Positions 28,522 to 36,483 of a stretch of DNA of 64,000 bases are shown here, piece after piece; position 1 is the first letter of the stretch, and every line of letters begins with the position of its first letter. The notes under the pieces were generated by a model. That model saw only the letters and a list, made by a program, of their open reading frames with translations, did no database searches and was not told the origin of the DNA. The translations under genes and the position numbers were made by a program. The stretch covers positions 1-64,000 of the forward strand of contig NZ_PEOG01000022.1 of NCBI RefSeq assembly GCF_002761755.1. Direction: 5' to 3'. The DNA is from Roseateles chitinivorans. GTDB taxonomy: Bacteria > Pseudomonadota > Gammaproteobacteria > Burkholderiales > Burkholderiaceae_C.

Positions 28522-29895
28522 ATGTCGCTGAACATCGTCGTCATGGCCGCGGGCAAGGGCACCCGCATGAAGTCCAGCCTGCCCAAGGTGCTCCACAAGC
28601 TGGCCGGCCGCGCGTTGCTGCGACACGTGCTGGCCAACACGGCGTCGCTGCAGGCGGATGCGCGCATCGTCATCACCGGCCACGGTGCCGACCAGGTCGA
28701 GGCGGCCATCGGTGGCGAGGGCGTGCGCTTCGTGCGCCAGGAGCCGCAACTCGGCACCGGCCATGCGATCCAGCAGACCGTCCCGGCGCTGACCGCCGGC
28801 GGCAGCACGCTGATCCTCAGCGGCGACACCCCGCTCATCAGCACCGCCACGACGCGCGCGCTGGTCGAGGCCTGCGGCGGCGAGCGGCTGGTGCTGCTGA
28901 CCATCGAGTACGCCGATCCGACGGGCTACGGCCGCATCGTCCGGGATGGCGACCAAGTCAAGGCCATCGTCGAGCACAAGGACGCCAGCGACGAGCAGCG
29001 CCGCATCCGCGAGTGCTACACCGGCATCATGGCCGCCCCGACCGAAGCGCTGAAACGCTGGGTCGGCCAGCTCGACAACAAGAATGCGCAGGGCGAGTAC
29101 TACCTGACCGACATCGTCGCGATGGCGGTGGCCGAGGGCGTGCCGGTGGTCGGCGTGAAGACCGCCGACGAGACCGAGGTGCTGGGCGTCAACAGCCCGT
29201 CCCAGTTGGCGCACCTGGAGCGCCGTTTCCAGCTCGTGCAGGCCGAGGCGCTGATGACCGCCGGGGTGCGTCTGGCCGATCCCTCGCGCTTCGACCTGCG
29301 GGGCACGCTGACCTGCGGCAAGGATGTCGAGATCGACGTCAATTGCGTCTTCGAAGGCGAGGTCACGTTGGGCGACGGTGTGCGCATCGGCGCGAACTGC
29401 GTAATCCGCAACGCGACGATCGGCGCCGGCGCGCGCATCCACGAGTTCACCCACATCGATGGCGAGGCGGCTGGCGCCAGCGTCGGCGAGGGCGCGCTGA
29501 TCGGTCCCTTCGCGCGGCTGCGCCCGGGCGCGAGGCTGGGTGCCGAGGTCCACATCGGCAACTTCGTCGAGGTCAAGAACTCCACGCTGGCCAAGGGGGC
29601 GAAGGCCAATCACCTGGCCTACCTCGGCGACGCCACGGTCGGCGAGCGGGTCAACTACGGCGCGGGCAGCATCACCGCCAACTACGACGGCGCCAACAAG
29701 CACCGCACGACCATTGGCGCGGACGTGCATGTCGGCTCCAACTGCGTGCTGGTCGCCCCGGTCACCTTGGGCGATGGCGCCACCATTGGCGGCGGTTCGA
29801 CCATCACCAAGGATGTCGATCCCGGCGCCCTGGCTGTGGCGCGCGGCCGACAAACCGTGATTTCCGGCTGGTCCCGCCCCAAGAAGGTGAAGTGA
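28522..29895 (+). CDS. glmU: Bifunctional GlmU: glucosamine-1-P acetyltransferase / GlcNAc-1-P uridyltransferase
   Basis: 457 residues, cytoplasmic, full length. It makes UDP-GlcNAc, the precursor of peptidoglycan and lipopolysaccharide. The uridyltransferase domain opens with VVMAAGKGTRMKS (G-x-G-T-R-M loop plus Lys) and has SGDTPLI. The C-terminal half is a left-handed hexapeptide-repeat helix (DGVRIGANCVIRNATIGAGA and following) with the acetyltransferase site around KNSTLAKGAKANHL and NYDGANKHRT. There is no Shine-Dalgarno; a stem-loop ends at the start codon. Confidence 0.97.
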   Translation: MSLNIVVMAAGKGTRMKSSLPKVLHKLAGRALLRHVLANTASLQADARIVITGHGADQVEAAIGGEGVRFVRQEPQLGTGHAIQQTVPALTAGGSTLILSGDTPLISTATTRALVEACGGERLVLLTIEYADPTGYGRIVRDGDQVKAIVEHKDASDEQRRIRECYTGIMAAPTEALKRWVGQLDNKNAQGEYYLTDIVAMAVAEGVPVVGVKTADETEVLGVNSPSQLAHLERRFQLVQAEALMTAGVRLADPSRFDLRGTLTCGKDVEIDVNCVFEGEVTLGDGVRIGANCVIRNATIGAGARIHEFTHIDGEAAGASVGEGALIGPFARLRPGARLGAEVHIGNFVEVKNSTLAKGAKANHLAYLGDATVGERVNYGAGSITANYDGANKHRTTIGADVHVGSNCVLVAPVTLGDGATIGGGSTITKDVDPGALAVARGRQTVISGWSRPKKVK

Positions 29896-29937
29896 TTCAC
29901 CCAAATCAGCTAGGAACTGCGTAAGCTCTGCCATTCG

Positions 29938-29954
29938 TGTCACGAAGTGTGACA
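29938..29954. promoter_or_regulatory. TGTCAC-N5-GTGACA dyad
   Basis: Perfect 6-bp inverted repeat with 5-nt spacer in the 191-bp gap between glmU and the next gene. The size and symmetry fit a dimeric regulator's operator. No regulator can be named. Confidence 0.35.
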
Positions 29955-30086
29955 AGTTCACGGAATTGAATTTCTCGGCGTTTGCCGGGCTGGCGCTCCC
30001 CCCAAGCTGCGGGAGGCGCGTTTGCCAGGGCATCCCTAGGATCTCTTCCGTTGACCGGCTGACCCGCTGTTCCCAGCTGAATCCCT

Positions 30087-30563
30087 ATGGCGAACTCAAA
30101 GACTGCTATCCCGCTGCCGCTCCAGGATGACGAGGTGCTCGCCGTCCCGCCGGTGTCTGCCGCGCTCGATGCGTTGGCGGATCGTTCCGGGGACCCGGCG
30201 GCGGAGGCGGCTCGGGCCGAGGCGCTGGAGCAGCTGGCGATGTCGCATGCGATGTGCGACCAGGCGGCGGATGCCTGCTTCTACCTGTGCCGGAGCCTTG
30301 GGCTGGCTCGGCAGCAGCAGACGCCGGATGCGGCGCCGGATCTGGAACTGCTGTTCCAGTTGCTGGGCGCCTTGGCGGATTTGCCGAGCGAGGTTTCGGC
30401 GATGCCGATGCCCGAAGGTGAGGCCGATGGTCTGGGCGTGGCCGAGCTCTGTCACCAGTTGAGCGCTGCTCGTGAGCTGACGACGGCGGCCTGGCACGAG
30501 GCGGCCGAGTCCGACGGCTCGCTGGCTGCCTGCCCCGCAGCCCCCGCCCACGCCCTTCACTGA
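30087..30563 (+). CDS. Hypothetical acidic helical protein
   Basis: 158 residues, rich in Ala, Leu, Glu and Asp, no signal peptide or membrane helix. Helical segments such as EALEQLAMSHAMCDQAADAC and LELLFQLLGALADL suggest an all-helical soluble fold. No Shine-Dalgarno, no known family. Codon use is GC-rich like its neighbours. It may be a real lineage-specific gene. Confidence 0.5.
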   Translation: MANSKTAIPLPLQDDEVLAVPPVSAALDALADRSGDPAAEAARAEALEQLAMSHAMCDQAADACFYLCRSLGLARQQQTPDAAPDLELLFQLLGALADLPSEVSAMPMPEGEADGLGVAELCHQLSAARELTTAAWHEAAESDGSLAACPAAPAHALH

Positions 30564-30626
30564 TTCCGCTCCGCCCCAACGCTGCCACGGTACTGCCGCG
30601 ACCGCGCGTCGCTTCCGCAACCGCAG

Positions 30627-30741
30627 CGCCCCTCTACAAGCGACGGCAGCGCCCTTCCGCGAGCAACGGCGGCGCCCTTCAACGAGCGACGGCAGCGCCC
30701 TTCAACGAGCGACGGCAGCGCCCTTCCACGAGCGACGGCAG
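30627..30741. repeat. Five tandem copies of a 23-bp unit
   Basis: Units at 30627, 30650, 30673, 30696 and 30719, each close to CGCCCTTCAACGAGCG plus ACGGCAG. Copies 3 and 4 are identical; the others differ at one to a few positions. A decayed sixth copy may precede at 30604. The last unit runs into the inverted repeat next to the RAYT gene. Noncoding. Confidence 0.9.
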
Positions 30742-30836
30742 CGCTAAAAGGCTGCCAATCTAGGCGCAAAGCACAGCCATAGCAGCGCTATGGCGAGCAT
30801 TTGCAACGACGAGTGGCAGCCTTTTAGCGCTGCCGT
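30735..30836. repeat. 23-bp inverted repeat enclosing a small hairpin, at the RAYT 3' end
   Basis: Arms 30735-30757 and 30814-30836 are exact complements (core GCAGCGCTAAAAGGCTGCC). Inside, CCATAGC (30777-30783) pairs with GCTATGG (30787-30793). The right arm contains the TAA stop of the RAYT transposase gene. The nested shape resembles REP/BIME-type elements that RAYT proteins act on, and could also end transcription. Confidence 0.85.
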
Positions 30837-31657
30837 TCGTGGCAGGAGATGAGGCGGCTGACGCGGGATACCGACAATCCGAGCTCGCGGGCGAGCGCCG
30901 TCATGGACTGTCCGCCTTCGGTGTGAGCGCGATAAAGCGCTTCCTCGCGGCTGCCGCTGGCCTTGAGCCAGTCGCCCCAGCGCCTCCTTGGCCGTGACGC
31001 CCGCGGCGGATGCTCGCTCTGCCGCACGGTGCGCTGCACGAAGGCCGCGTCCCCGAGAAAGATCTGGTGCCGCAGCTGCCCCCAGATATCCAGGTCCGGC
31101 TCCGACTCCACGATCGCCTGATACCGCTGCGCCGCCTTCCGCCGATCGGCCGCGTTCTGCGGCACGCGTCCCAGCACGTTGGTCCACAGCCCGTCGACCT
31201 CCAGCCACTCCGGCGCCGCCACCAGCCCCGCATGCGCCTGCAAGCTGCTCCAGCCCCACGCCACCGGCGACGACGCCAGCCCGGCGCGCCGCCCGATCAG
31301 CTCCACATAGCGACAGGCATCCAGCAGCAGATGCTCCCGATCCACCAGCACCGCCTTGAACCGCCCCTGGAAGACGTGCCCGATCTGCCCATGCCGGCGG
31401 TTGTGCGCCTGGGTATAGACGCCATTGAGATGGCGCATCAAGCGCGACAGATTGGCCTGCCGCGTGAACAGCAGCAGCTCGTAATGCTCGCGCCCCAGCC
31501 CGTAGGCCAGCACCTGGGCGTCGAAGCGCTGGGCGGCCTGTTCGATCAGGCCCAGCATCGCCAGCCGGTCCTCGTCATCGGCGAACACGGACGCATCGCC
31601 ACGCGTCGCCACGTGATACACGGCGCCGGGAAACTCGATGCGAAGCGGCCTGGCCAT
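30824..31657 (-). CDS. RAYT-type (REP-associated) Y1 transposase, degenerate HUH motif
   Basis: 277 residues. The N-terminal 200 match the IS200-like Y1/RAYT family: MARPLRIEFPGAVYHV, SRLMRHLNGVYTQAHNRRHG, HVFQGRFKAVLVD, RYVELI. The metal-binding HUH triad reads H-Y-E (58-60) instead of H-x-H, so nuclease activity is doubtful. The C-terminal about 45 residues form a helix-turn-helix (TALARELGLSVSRVSRLI). No second copy or transposon ends exist here; single-copy, chromosome-like base use fits a domesticated RAYT. ATG chosen at 31657. Confidence 0.85.
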   Translation of the reverse strand: MARPLRIEFPGAVYHVATRGDASVFADDEDRLAMLGLIEQAAQRFDAQVLAYGLGREHYELLLFTRQANLSRLMRHLNGVYTQAHNRRHGQIGHVFQGRFKAVLVDREHLLLDACRYVELIGRRAGLASSPVAWGWSSLQAHAGLVAAPEWLEVDGLWTNVLGRVPQNAADRRKAAQRYQAIVESEPDLDIWGQLRHQIFLGDAAFVQRTVRQSEHPPRASRPRRRWGDWLKASGSREEALYRAHTEGGQSMTALARELGLSVSRVSRLISCHERQR

Positions 31658-31865
31658 GCCCAATAACTAGGCGATGACCGCACAAAAGACAAGCGCCCGG
31701 GCCGCCGTTCCGGCCACGGGCGCAAGACTTGACCCTTGATCACGGGGCCCGCATCCCCGGTCGATAGCCGCAGCGCTATCGGGGGTCAGGACTCAACAGC
31801 AAAGCAGCAAAGCCTGGAACCAGATCCCTGCCTATGCATGCATCCGCGCCACGCGAAGGCTGTGC

Positions 31866-32351
31866 TCAGGACTTGCCCAGCGACTCCAGCACCCGCATCA
31901 CCGCGTCCTCGCCCATGTTGCGGGCATCGGCGAGCTCGCCGCCCTTGGTCGTGCCCAGCACCTGGCCGTCGGCGCCCAGCACCGCGACGGTCGGGATGCC
32001 CTTCTTCAGCGTCACGCCCATCTGGTTGGCGACGTCCACGTTCTTGTCGAAGCGGCCGACATTCACCTTGACGGTGACGAAGCGCTTGTCGACCGCGCCG
32101 CCCAGGTGGCCCTGCCCGAAGCCCTTGTTCAGCGCCAGGCAGTCCTTGCACCAGTTGGCGCCGTAGACCACCAGCACCTGCTTGCCTTCCTTGGCGGCGC
32201 GGGCGACCGCGGTGTTGATGTCGGCGCGGGCGTCGGCCTGCTCGTCATACGGGCCCGGCGCACCGGCGGCGGCGTCGGCGGCATGGACCGAGGTGGCGGA
32301 CACCGCGACGAGCGCGGCGGCGAAGAGCTGGGTGGCGGTGCGGCGTTTCAT
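31866..32351 (-). CDS. Periplasmic thioredoxin-family protein
   Basis: 161 residues. A Sec signal peptide (to SVHAAD) then a thioredoxin fold with the redox pair in GANWCKDCLAL (Cys68, Cys71), where WCKDC replaces the classic WCGPC. GIPTVAVL supplies the cis-proline. A thiol reductase or disulfide carrier role in the periplasm is likely; partner unknown. Start is the ATG at 32351, since the longer frame lacks a signal peptide at its N-terminus. Confidence 0.88.
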   Translation of the reverse strand: MKRRTATQLFAAALVAVSATSVHAADAAAGAPGPYDEQADARADINTAVARAAKEGKQVLVVYGANWCKDCLALNKGFGQGHLGGAVDKRFVTVKVNVGRFDKNVDVANQMGVTLKKGIPTVAVLGADGQVLGTTKGGELADARNMGEDAVMRVLESLGKS

Positions 32352-32463
32352 GGCGCCGGAGTTTGCCACCGCCGGCAAGACGTGACGAGGAGGAGGGTCG
32401 GCTTCAGGTACAAAGACGGGCTTCGCACAAATCATCACCTTCAGGGAACGGGACACCTCCGCC

Positions 32464-33378
32464 ATGGCCTCCAGCCTGCTCGCTCTGCTCGACGACATCA
32501 CCACGATCCTGGACGACGTGGCCCTGCTTTCCAAGATGGCCGCCAAGAAGACGTCCGGCGTCCTCGGCGACGACCTGGCGCTCAATGCCCAGCAGGTCAC
32601 CGGCGTCAGCGCCGACCGGGAACTGCCGGTGGTCTGGGGCGTCTTCAAGGGCTCCCTGATCAACAAGGCGATCCTGGTGCCGGCGGCGCTGGCCATCAGC
32701 GCCTGGGCGCCGTGGCTGGTCACGCCGCTGCTGATGATCGGCGGCGCCTACCTCTGCTTCGAAGGCGTCGAGAAGCTCGCCCACAAGTGGCTGCACACCG
32801 CCGACGACGACGCCCACGAGGCCGCGCTGGCCGAGGCCTCCAGGAATCCGGCGATCGACCTGGTCGCGCTCGAGAAGGACAAGGTCAAGGGCGCGATCCG
32901 GACCGACTTCATCCTCTCCGCCGAGATCATCGCGATCACCCTGGGCACGGTGGCCGACGCCAGCTTCATGACGCGGGTGCTGGTGCTGTCGGGCATCGCG
33001 CTGCTGATGACGATCGGCGTGTACGGCCTGGTCGCGGGCATCGTCAAGCTCGACGACGCCGGCCTGTGGCTCAGCCGCAAGGCAGCCGCCTGGCAGCAGG
33101 CGCTGGGTCGCGGGCTGCTTTGGCTGGCGCCGTGGCTGATGAAGGCGCTGTCGGTGGCCGGCACCGCCGCGATGTTCCTGGTCGGCGGCGGCATCCTGAC
33201 GCACGGCGCGCCCTTCCTGCATCACGCCATCCAGCATGTGGTGGAGGCGCTCGGCGCGAGCGGCTTCGCCCGCACGATCGTCGAGCTGCTCGGCGACGCG
33301 ATCGCCGGCATCCTGGCGGGCATCGTCGTCGTGGCCGTGGTCACCGGTATCCAGCGGCTGCGGCATCGCCGAGAATGA
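32464..33378 (+). CDS. DUF808 family inner-membrane protein
   Basis: 304 residues, about five membrane helices. The family start [20 protein letters not shown] and [20 protein letters not shown] are typical of DUF808 (YedI-like). Conserved [10 protein letters not shown] and the helical [14 protein letters not shown] segment are present. Function unknown. Divergent from the thioredoxin gene; followed 7 bp later by a small gene on the same strand. Confidence 0.9.
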   Translation: MASSLLALLDDITTILDDVALLSKMAAKKTSGVLGDDLALNAQQVTGVSADRELPVVWGVFKGSLINKAILVPAALAISAWAPWLVTPLLMIGGAYLCFEGVEKLAHKWLHTADDDAHEAALAEASRNPAIDLVALEKDKVKGAIRTDFILSAEIIAITLGTVADASFMTRVLVLSGIALLMTIGVYGLVAGIVKLDDAGLWLSRKAAAWQQALGRGLLWLAPWLMKALSVAGTAAMFLVGGGILTHGAPFLHHAIQHVVEALGASGFARTIVELLGDAIAGILAGIVVVAVVTGIQRLRHRRE

Positions 33379-33384
33379 CGCCCC

Positions 33385-33627
33385 ATGAAGACGCATCACA
33401 TCGAAGTCCAGAAGTTCAAGGCCGCCTCGAACTCGAGCACCAGCGGCCTGGTGACCTTCAAGGTGGACGCCCTCGTCAAGGAGCGCGAACCGGTCGAGGG
33501 CATCGAGCCCAGCACGCTGCTCGTCATGACCGAGGCCAACGCCCGCGTGCTGATGGCGCTGCTCAAGACCCAGCTGACCGACATGGACGGCCGCAAGCCC
33601 AAGAGCCGTCACGGCCGCCACGGCTGA
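33385..33627 (+). CDS. Small conserved-looking hypothetical protein
   Basis: 80 residues, starting 7 bp after the DUF808 stop, so co-transcribed. A predicted strand (HHIEVQKFKAA), then SGLVTFKVDALVK, a helix (TEANARVLMALLKTQLTDMD) and a basic end (RKPKSRHGRHG). No signal peptide or membrane helix. I do not recognise a family. Confidence 0.65.
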   Translation: MKTHHIEVQKFKAASNSSTSGLVTFKVDALVKEREPVEGIEPSTLLVMTEANARVLMALLKTQLTDMDGRKPKSRHGRHG

Positions 33628-33675
33628 GCGCCCGCCCCGCCCTTTCCGACACCGCCCGACTTCCCAGGATCCGAC

Positions 33676-34287
33676 ATGGACTTCCCGCAGTACCAGCCCG
33701 ACAAGGCCACCTACCACCCGCTGACCGATGACGAGCTGTCGGACCTCGACGACTTCCTGTCCGAGATCGACAACGACGCGGCGATGAACATCGAGGCGCT
33801 CGACGGCTACCTGAGCGCGCAGCTGCTGAGCCCGCTGTCGCTGAGCGACAAGCCCGGCGCCGAATGGATGAGCCCGGTGTGGGGCGGCGGCGACCCGTTC
33901 GCCAGCGGCAAGCAGCGCAAGAAGATCGCGTTGCTGCTGCTGCGCCATGTGCACAGCCTGGCGGTGCAGTGGTCCTCGAAGCAGGACGAGTGGGAACCGA
34001 TCTTCAGCGTGGCCGAGGAAGGCGAGCAGCAGCTGGTCGACGCCGAGGACTGGTGCACCGGCTTCATGATCGGCGTGGACCAGGACGGCGAGGCCTGGGC
34101 GCCGCTGTTCGAGCACGTCAAGACCGCGGCCGCGCTGGCGCCGATCGCGCTGCTGGGCGGTGACGAGAGCCAGCTCAGCGCCGAGGACCAGGAAAAGCTC
34201 ACCGACCTGCACTGGCGCGACGCGCTCAGCCGCGAGGTGCCCGAAGGCGTCCTGACCCTGTGGACGCTGCGCCAGCAGGCCACCTGA
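33676..34287 (+). CDS. UPF0149 family protein
   Basis: 203 residues, acidic, soluble. The UPF0149 (YecA/YgfB-type) pattern is seen: PLTDDELSDLDDFLSE, MNIEALDGYLSAQLLSP, DWCTGFMIGVD. The SEC-C zinc tail of some family members is absent. Function not established. Third gene of a short plus-strand run with DUF808. Confidence 0.85.
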   Translation: MDFPQYQPDKATYHPLTDDELSDLDDFLSEIDNDAAMNIEALDGYLSAQLLSPLSLSDKPGAEWMSPVWGGGDPFASGKQRKKIALLLLRHVHSLAVQWSSKQDEWEPIFSVAEEGEQQLVDAEDWCTGFMIGVDQDGEAWAPLFEHVKTAAALAPIALLGGDESQLSAEDQEKLTDLHWRDALSREVPEGVLTLWTLRQQAT

Positions 34288-34373
34288 GCGCGCCCGCCGT
34301 CTCTCGCCGTCCCTGCTCCCGCCGGCGGGCATCGCGCCTGCCTTCCCTTTTCCGTCATGCCGAGTTTCTTCCG

Positions 34374-35873
34374 ATGAAGCGCCACTTTCCGTTCGCGGTG
34401 CTGGCCACCGCCGCCTTGCTGACGGTCGCCGGTTGCGGCACCAATGTCGTCAACCCGGTCTCCGGCCGCACCGAGCGCAGCGCGATGAGCCTGCAGCAGG
34501 AGGTGGCCGCCGGCCGCGAGGCCCATCAGGACGTGCTCAAGGAGTACGCGGTCGTCGAGGACGCACGGCTGCAGGCCTACGTCACCGCACTGGGCAACAA
34601 GCTCGCCGCGCAGTCGCACCGGGCCGAGCTCGAATGGCATTTCACCGTGCTCGACAGCCCGGAGGTCAATGCCTTCGCGCTGCCGGGCGGCTATGTCTAC
34701 GTCACCCGCGGCATCCTCGCCTACATGGAGAGCGAAGCCGACCTGGCCGGCGTGATGGGCCATGAGATCGGCCACGTGACCGCGCGCCACGGCGCGCAGC
34801 GGGCAACGCGCCAGCAGAACGCCGGCATCGGCGTGCTCGCCGCGACGGTGCTGGGCGCGGTGCTGGAGTCGCGCGGCGTCGGCGGCGCGACGGACATCGC
34901 CGGACAGCTCTCGCAGAACGCGGCGGCGGGCTACATCGCCTCCTACAGCCGCGAGCAGGAACTGCAGGCGGACCAACTGGGCGCCGAATACCTGGCGCGC
35001 AACCGCTACGACCCGAAGCACATGGTCGACGTGATCCAGGTGCTGAAGGACCAGGAGCAGTTCGCAGCCGACCAGGCGCGGGCGCAGGGGCGCCAGCCGC
35101 AGACCGGCAACAACTGGCTGGCCTCGCATCCGAGCAACGAGCAGCGCCTGCAGCGCATCCGCGACGAGGCCTCGCAGCTGACCGCCGGTCAGGCGGTGGA
35201 CGAGAACCGCGCGGCCTTCCTGCAAGCGATCGATGGCATGGTCTTCGGCGACAGTCCGGCGCAGGGGCTGGTGAGAGGTCAGCAGTTCCTGCACCCGACG
35301 CTGGACATCGCGCTGACCGCGCCAGCCGGATGGTCGCTGCAGAACGGCAGCGAATCGCTGACGGTCATGAGCCCGCAACGCGATGCGGCGCTGATCCTGC
35401 AGCCGGTGCCCGAGAAGGCGGGGAGCGCGCATGACGAGATCCTGCGGCGCTGGGGTGCCGAGCAAGGCCGCACCGACGCGAAGACGATCAACGGCCTGAA
35501 GGCCACGCACTTCAGCGGCGTGCGTCGCAACGCACAGGGACAGCGCAGCAATGCCGAGATCACGCTGATCACCAGCGCCAAGGGCGCGGTGTACGCGCTG
35601 GTCTACGCCGCCAAGGACGGCCAGACCCTGCAGGCGCGACGCGCCGCGCTGACGCAGGCGGAGGAGAGCTTCCGCGCGCTGACCGCGGACGACCGCAAGC
35701 TGGCCAAGCCGTGGAAGGTCGCGTTGCGTCCGTTCCCGGCCGGCGGCTTCGCCGAGATGGCGAAGACCTCGGTGCTGACCGAAGCCCAGCTGAAGCTGCT
35801 CAATGGCCGCTATGGCGGCGAGGCGCTGCCCAAGCCGGGCGAGCGCGTGAAGACGGTGGTCGCGGCACCCTGA
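34374..35873 (+). CDS. M48 family metalloprotease, lipoprotein
   Basis: 499 residues. Lipoprotein signal with Cys21 (TVAGC). The zinc protease motif HEIGH is at 130-134, with the third ligand Glu expected in the EQELQADQLGAEYL segment; FALPGGYVYVTRG and HPSNEQRLQRI are typical of the BepA/YfgC-like group that edits outer-membrane proteins. Residues about 300-499 form a second domain (FLHPTLDIALTAPAGW, LTVMSPQRDAAL) of unknown role and lack TPR repeats. Periplasmic face of the outer membrane is likely. Confidence 0.9.
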   Translation: MKRHFPFAVLATAALLTVAGCGTNVVNPVSGRTERSAMSLQQEVAAGREAHQDVLKEYAVVEDARLQAYVTALGNKLAAQSHRAELEWHFTVLDSPEVNAFALPGGYVYVTRGILAYMESEADLAGVMGHEIGHVTARHGAQRATRQQNAGIGVLAATVLGAVLESRGVGGATDIAGQLSQNAAAGYIASYSREQELQADQLGAEYLARNRYDPKHMVDVIQVLKDQEQFAADQARAQGRQPQTGNNWLASHPSNEQRLQRIRDEASQLTAGQAVDENRAAFLQAIDGMVFGDSPAQGLVRGQQFLHPTLDIALTAPAGWSLQNGSESLTVMSPQRDAALILQPVPEKAGSAHDEILRRWGAEQGRTDAKTINGLKATHFSGVRRNAQGQRSNAEITLITSAKGAVYALVYAAKDGQTLQARRAALTQAEESFRALTADDRKLAKPWKVALRPFPAGGFAEMAKTSVLTEAQLKLLNGRYGGEALPKPGERVKTVVAAP

Positions 35874-35880
35874 CGCCGCC

Positions 35881-35910
35881 AGCAGCGGCAGCGGCAGCGG
35901 CAGCGGCAGC
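35881..35910. repeat. AGCGGC hexanucleotide repeat
   Basis: About four and a half copies of AGCGGC directly behind the M48 gene, a site prone to slippage. Noncoding. Confidence 0.8.
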
Positions 35911-35989
35911 GCGGCTGCGTCGGCCGCGCCCGTAGCTCAGGCCACTTCCGGGAGGTGCGGCGCCCTGCCCGCCCCACGACATCGGCCGC

Positions 35990-36403
35990 TCAGGGCACGG
36001 GCGTCACCGCCACGCCCCTGCGCCGCAGATCCTGGAGCAACCCGTCGCAGCGGCGGGTGATGCCTTCATAGGAGAAGAGATGCGCGGCCCCCTGCGCCTC
36101 GAAATGCGTCTTCCCGTCGTCGAGTTGGAGCAGGCGCGGCAGCCAGCGCTCATTTCTTGGACAGACGAACATGTCCATGAAGGGATTCGGATCGACCTGC
36201 CTGTCCATGAAAACCTGGCGCGCGGAGTTTTCGACCTGCCCCGCCGCATCGGCCACCGAGGTCTGCGCCGGCGGAAGGGTATTGCTAACGCCCCTCGATT
36301 GGAGAAGCTCGAAATGAACCGATGCAAATTCGTCAAGGCGGCGTTGATTCAATATGAATATCCCGTGAGCAAAACGCCGTAGAAACTTAACAGTGTCAAT
36401 TCA
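35990..36403 (-). pseudogene. TraB/GumN family C-terminal fragment
   Basis: The minus strand is open for about 137 codons but has no ATG start (only TTG at 36352). The end, NERWLPRLLQLDDGKTHFEA then QGAAHLFSYEGI and LLQDLRRRGVAVTPV, matches the C-terminus of TraB/GumN proteins (RN..W...L..G.....GA.HL.G..G....LR.RG). The usual 300-residue protein lacks its first half. Base use becomes AT-rich upstream. A truncated relic is most likely. Confidence 0.55.
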
Positions 36404-36433
36404 ACGTCGGTAAAACGTTGGAGATCGGGAAAG

Positions 36434-36467
36434 AAAAAGGCCCGCGGACTTTTCAGCCGCGGGCCTT
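36434..36467 (-). terminator. Terminator of the S9 peptidase gene
   Basis: Read on the minus strand, GGCCCGCGG pairs with CCGCGGGCC around a 9-nt loop and is followed by TTTTTC, 17 bp behind the stop of the peptidase gene. Confidence 0.92.
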
Positions 36468-36483
36468 CGGAGGGATGAGCGCC

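Noticed and set aside
35930..35960. GCCCGTAGCTCAG, like the 5' part of a tRNA
   Set aside because: No anticodon arm, T-arm or pairing acceptor end follows.
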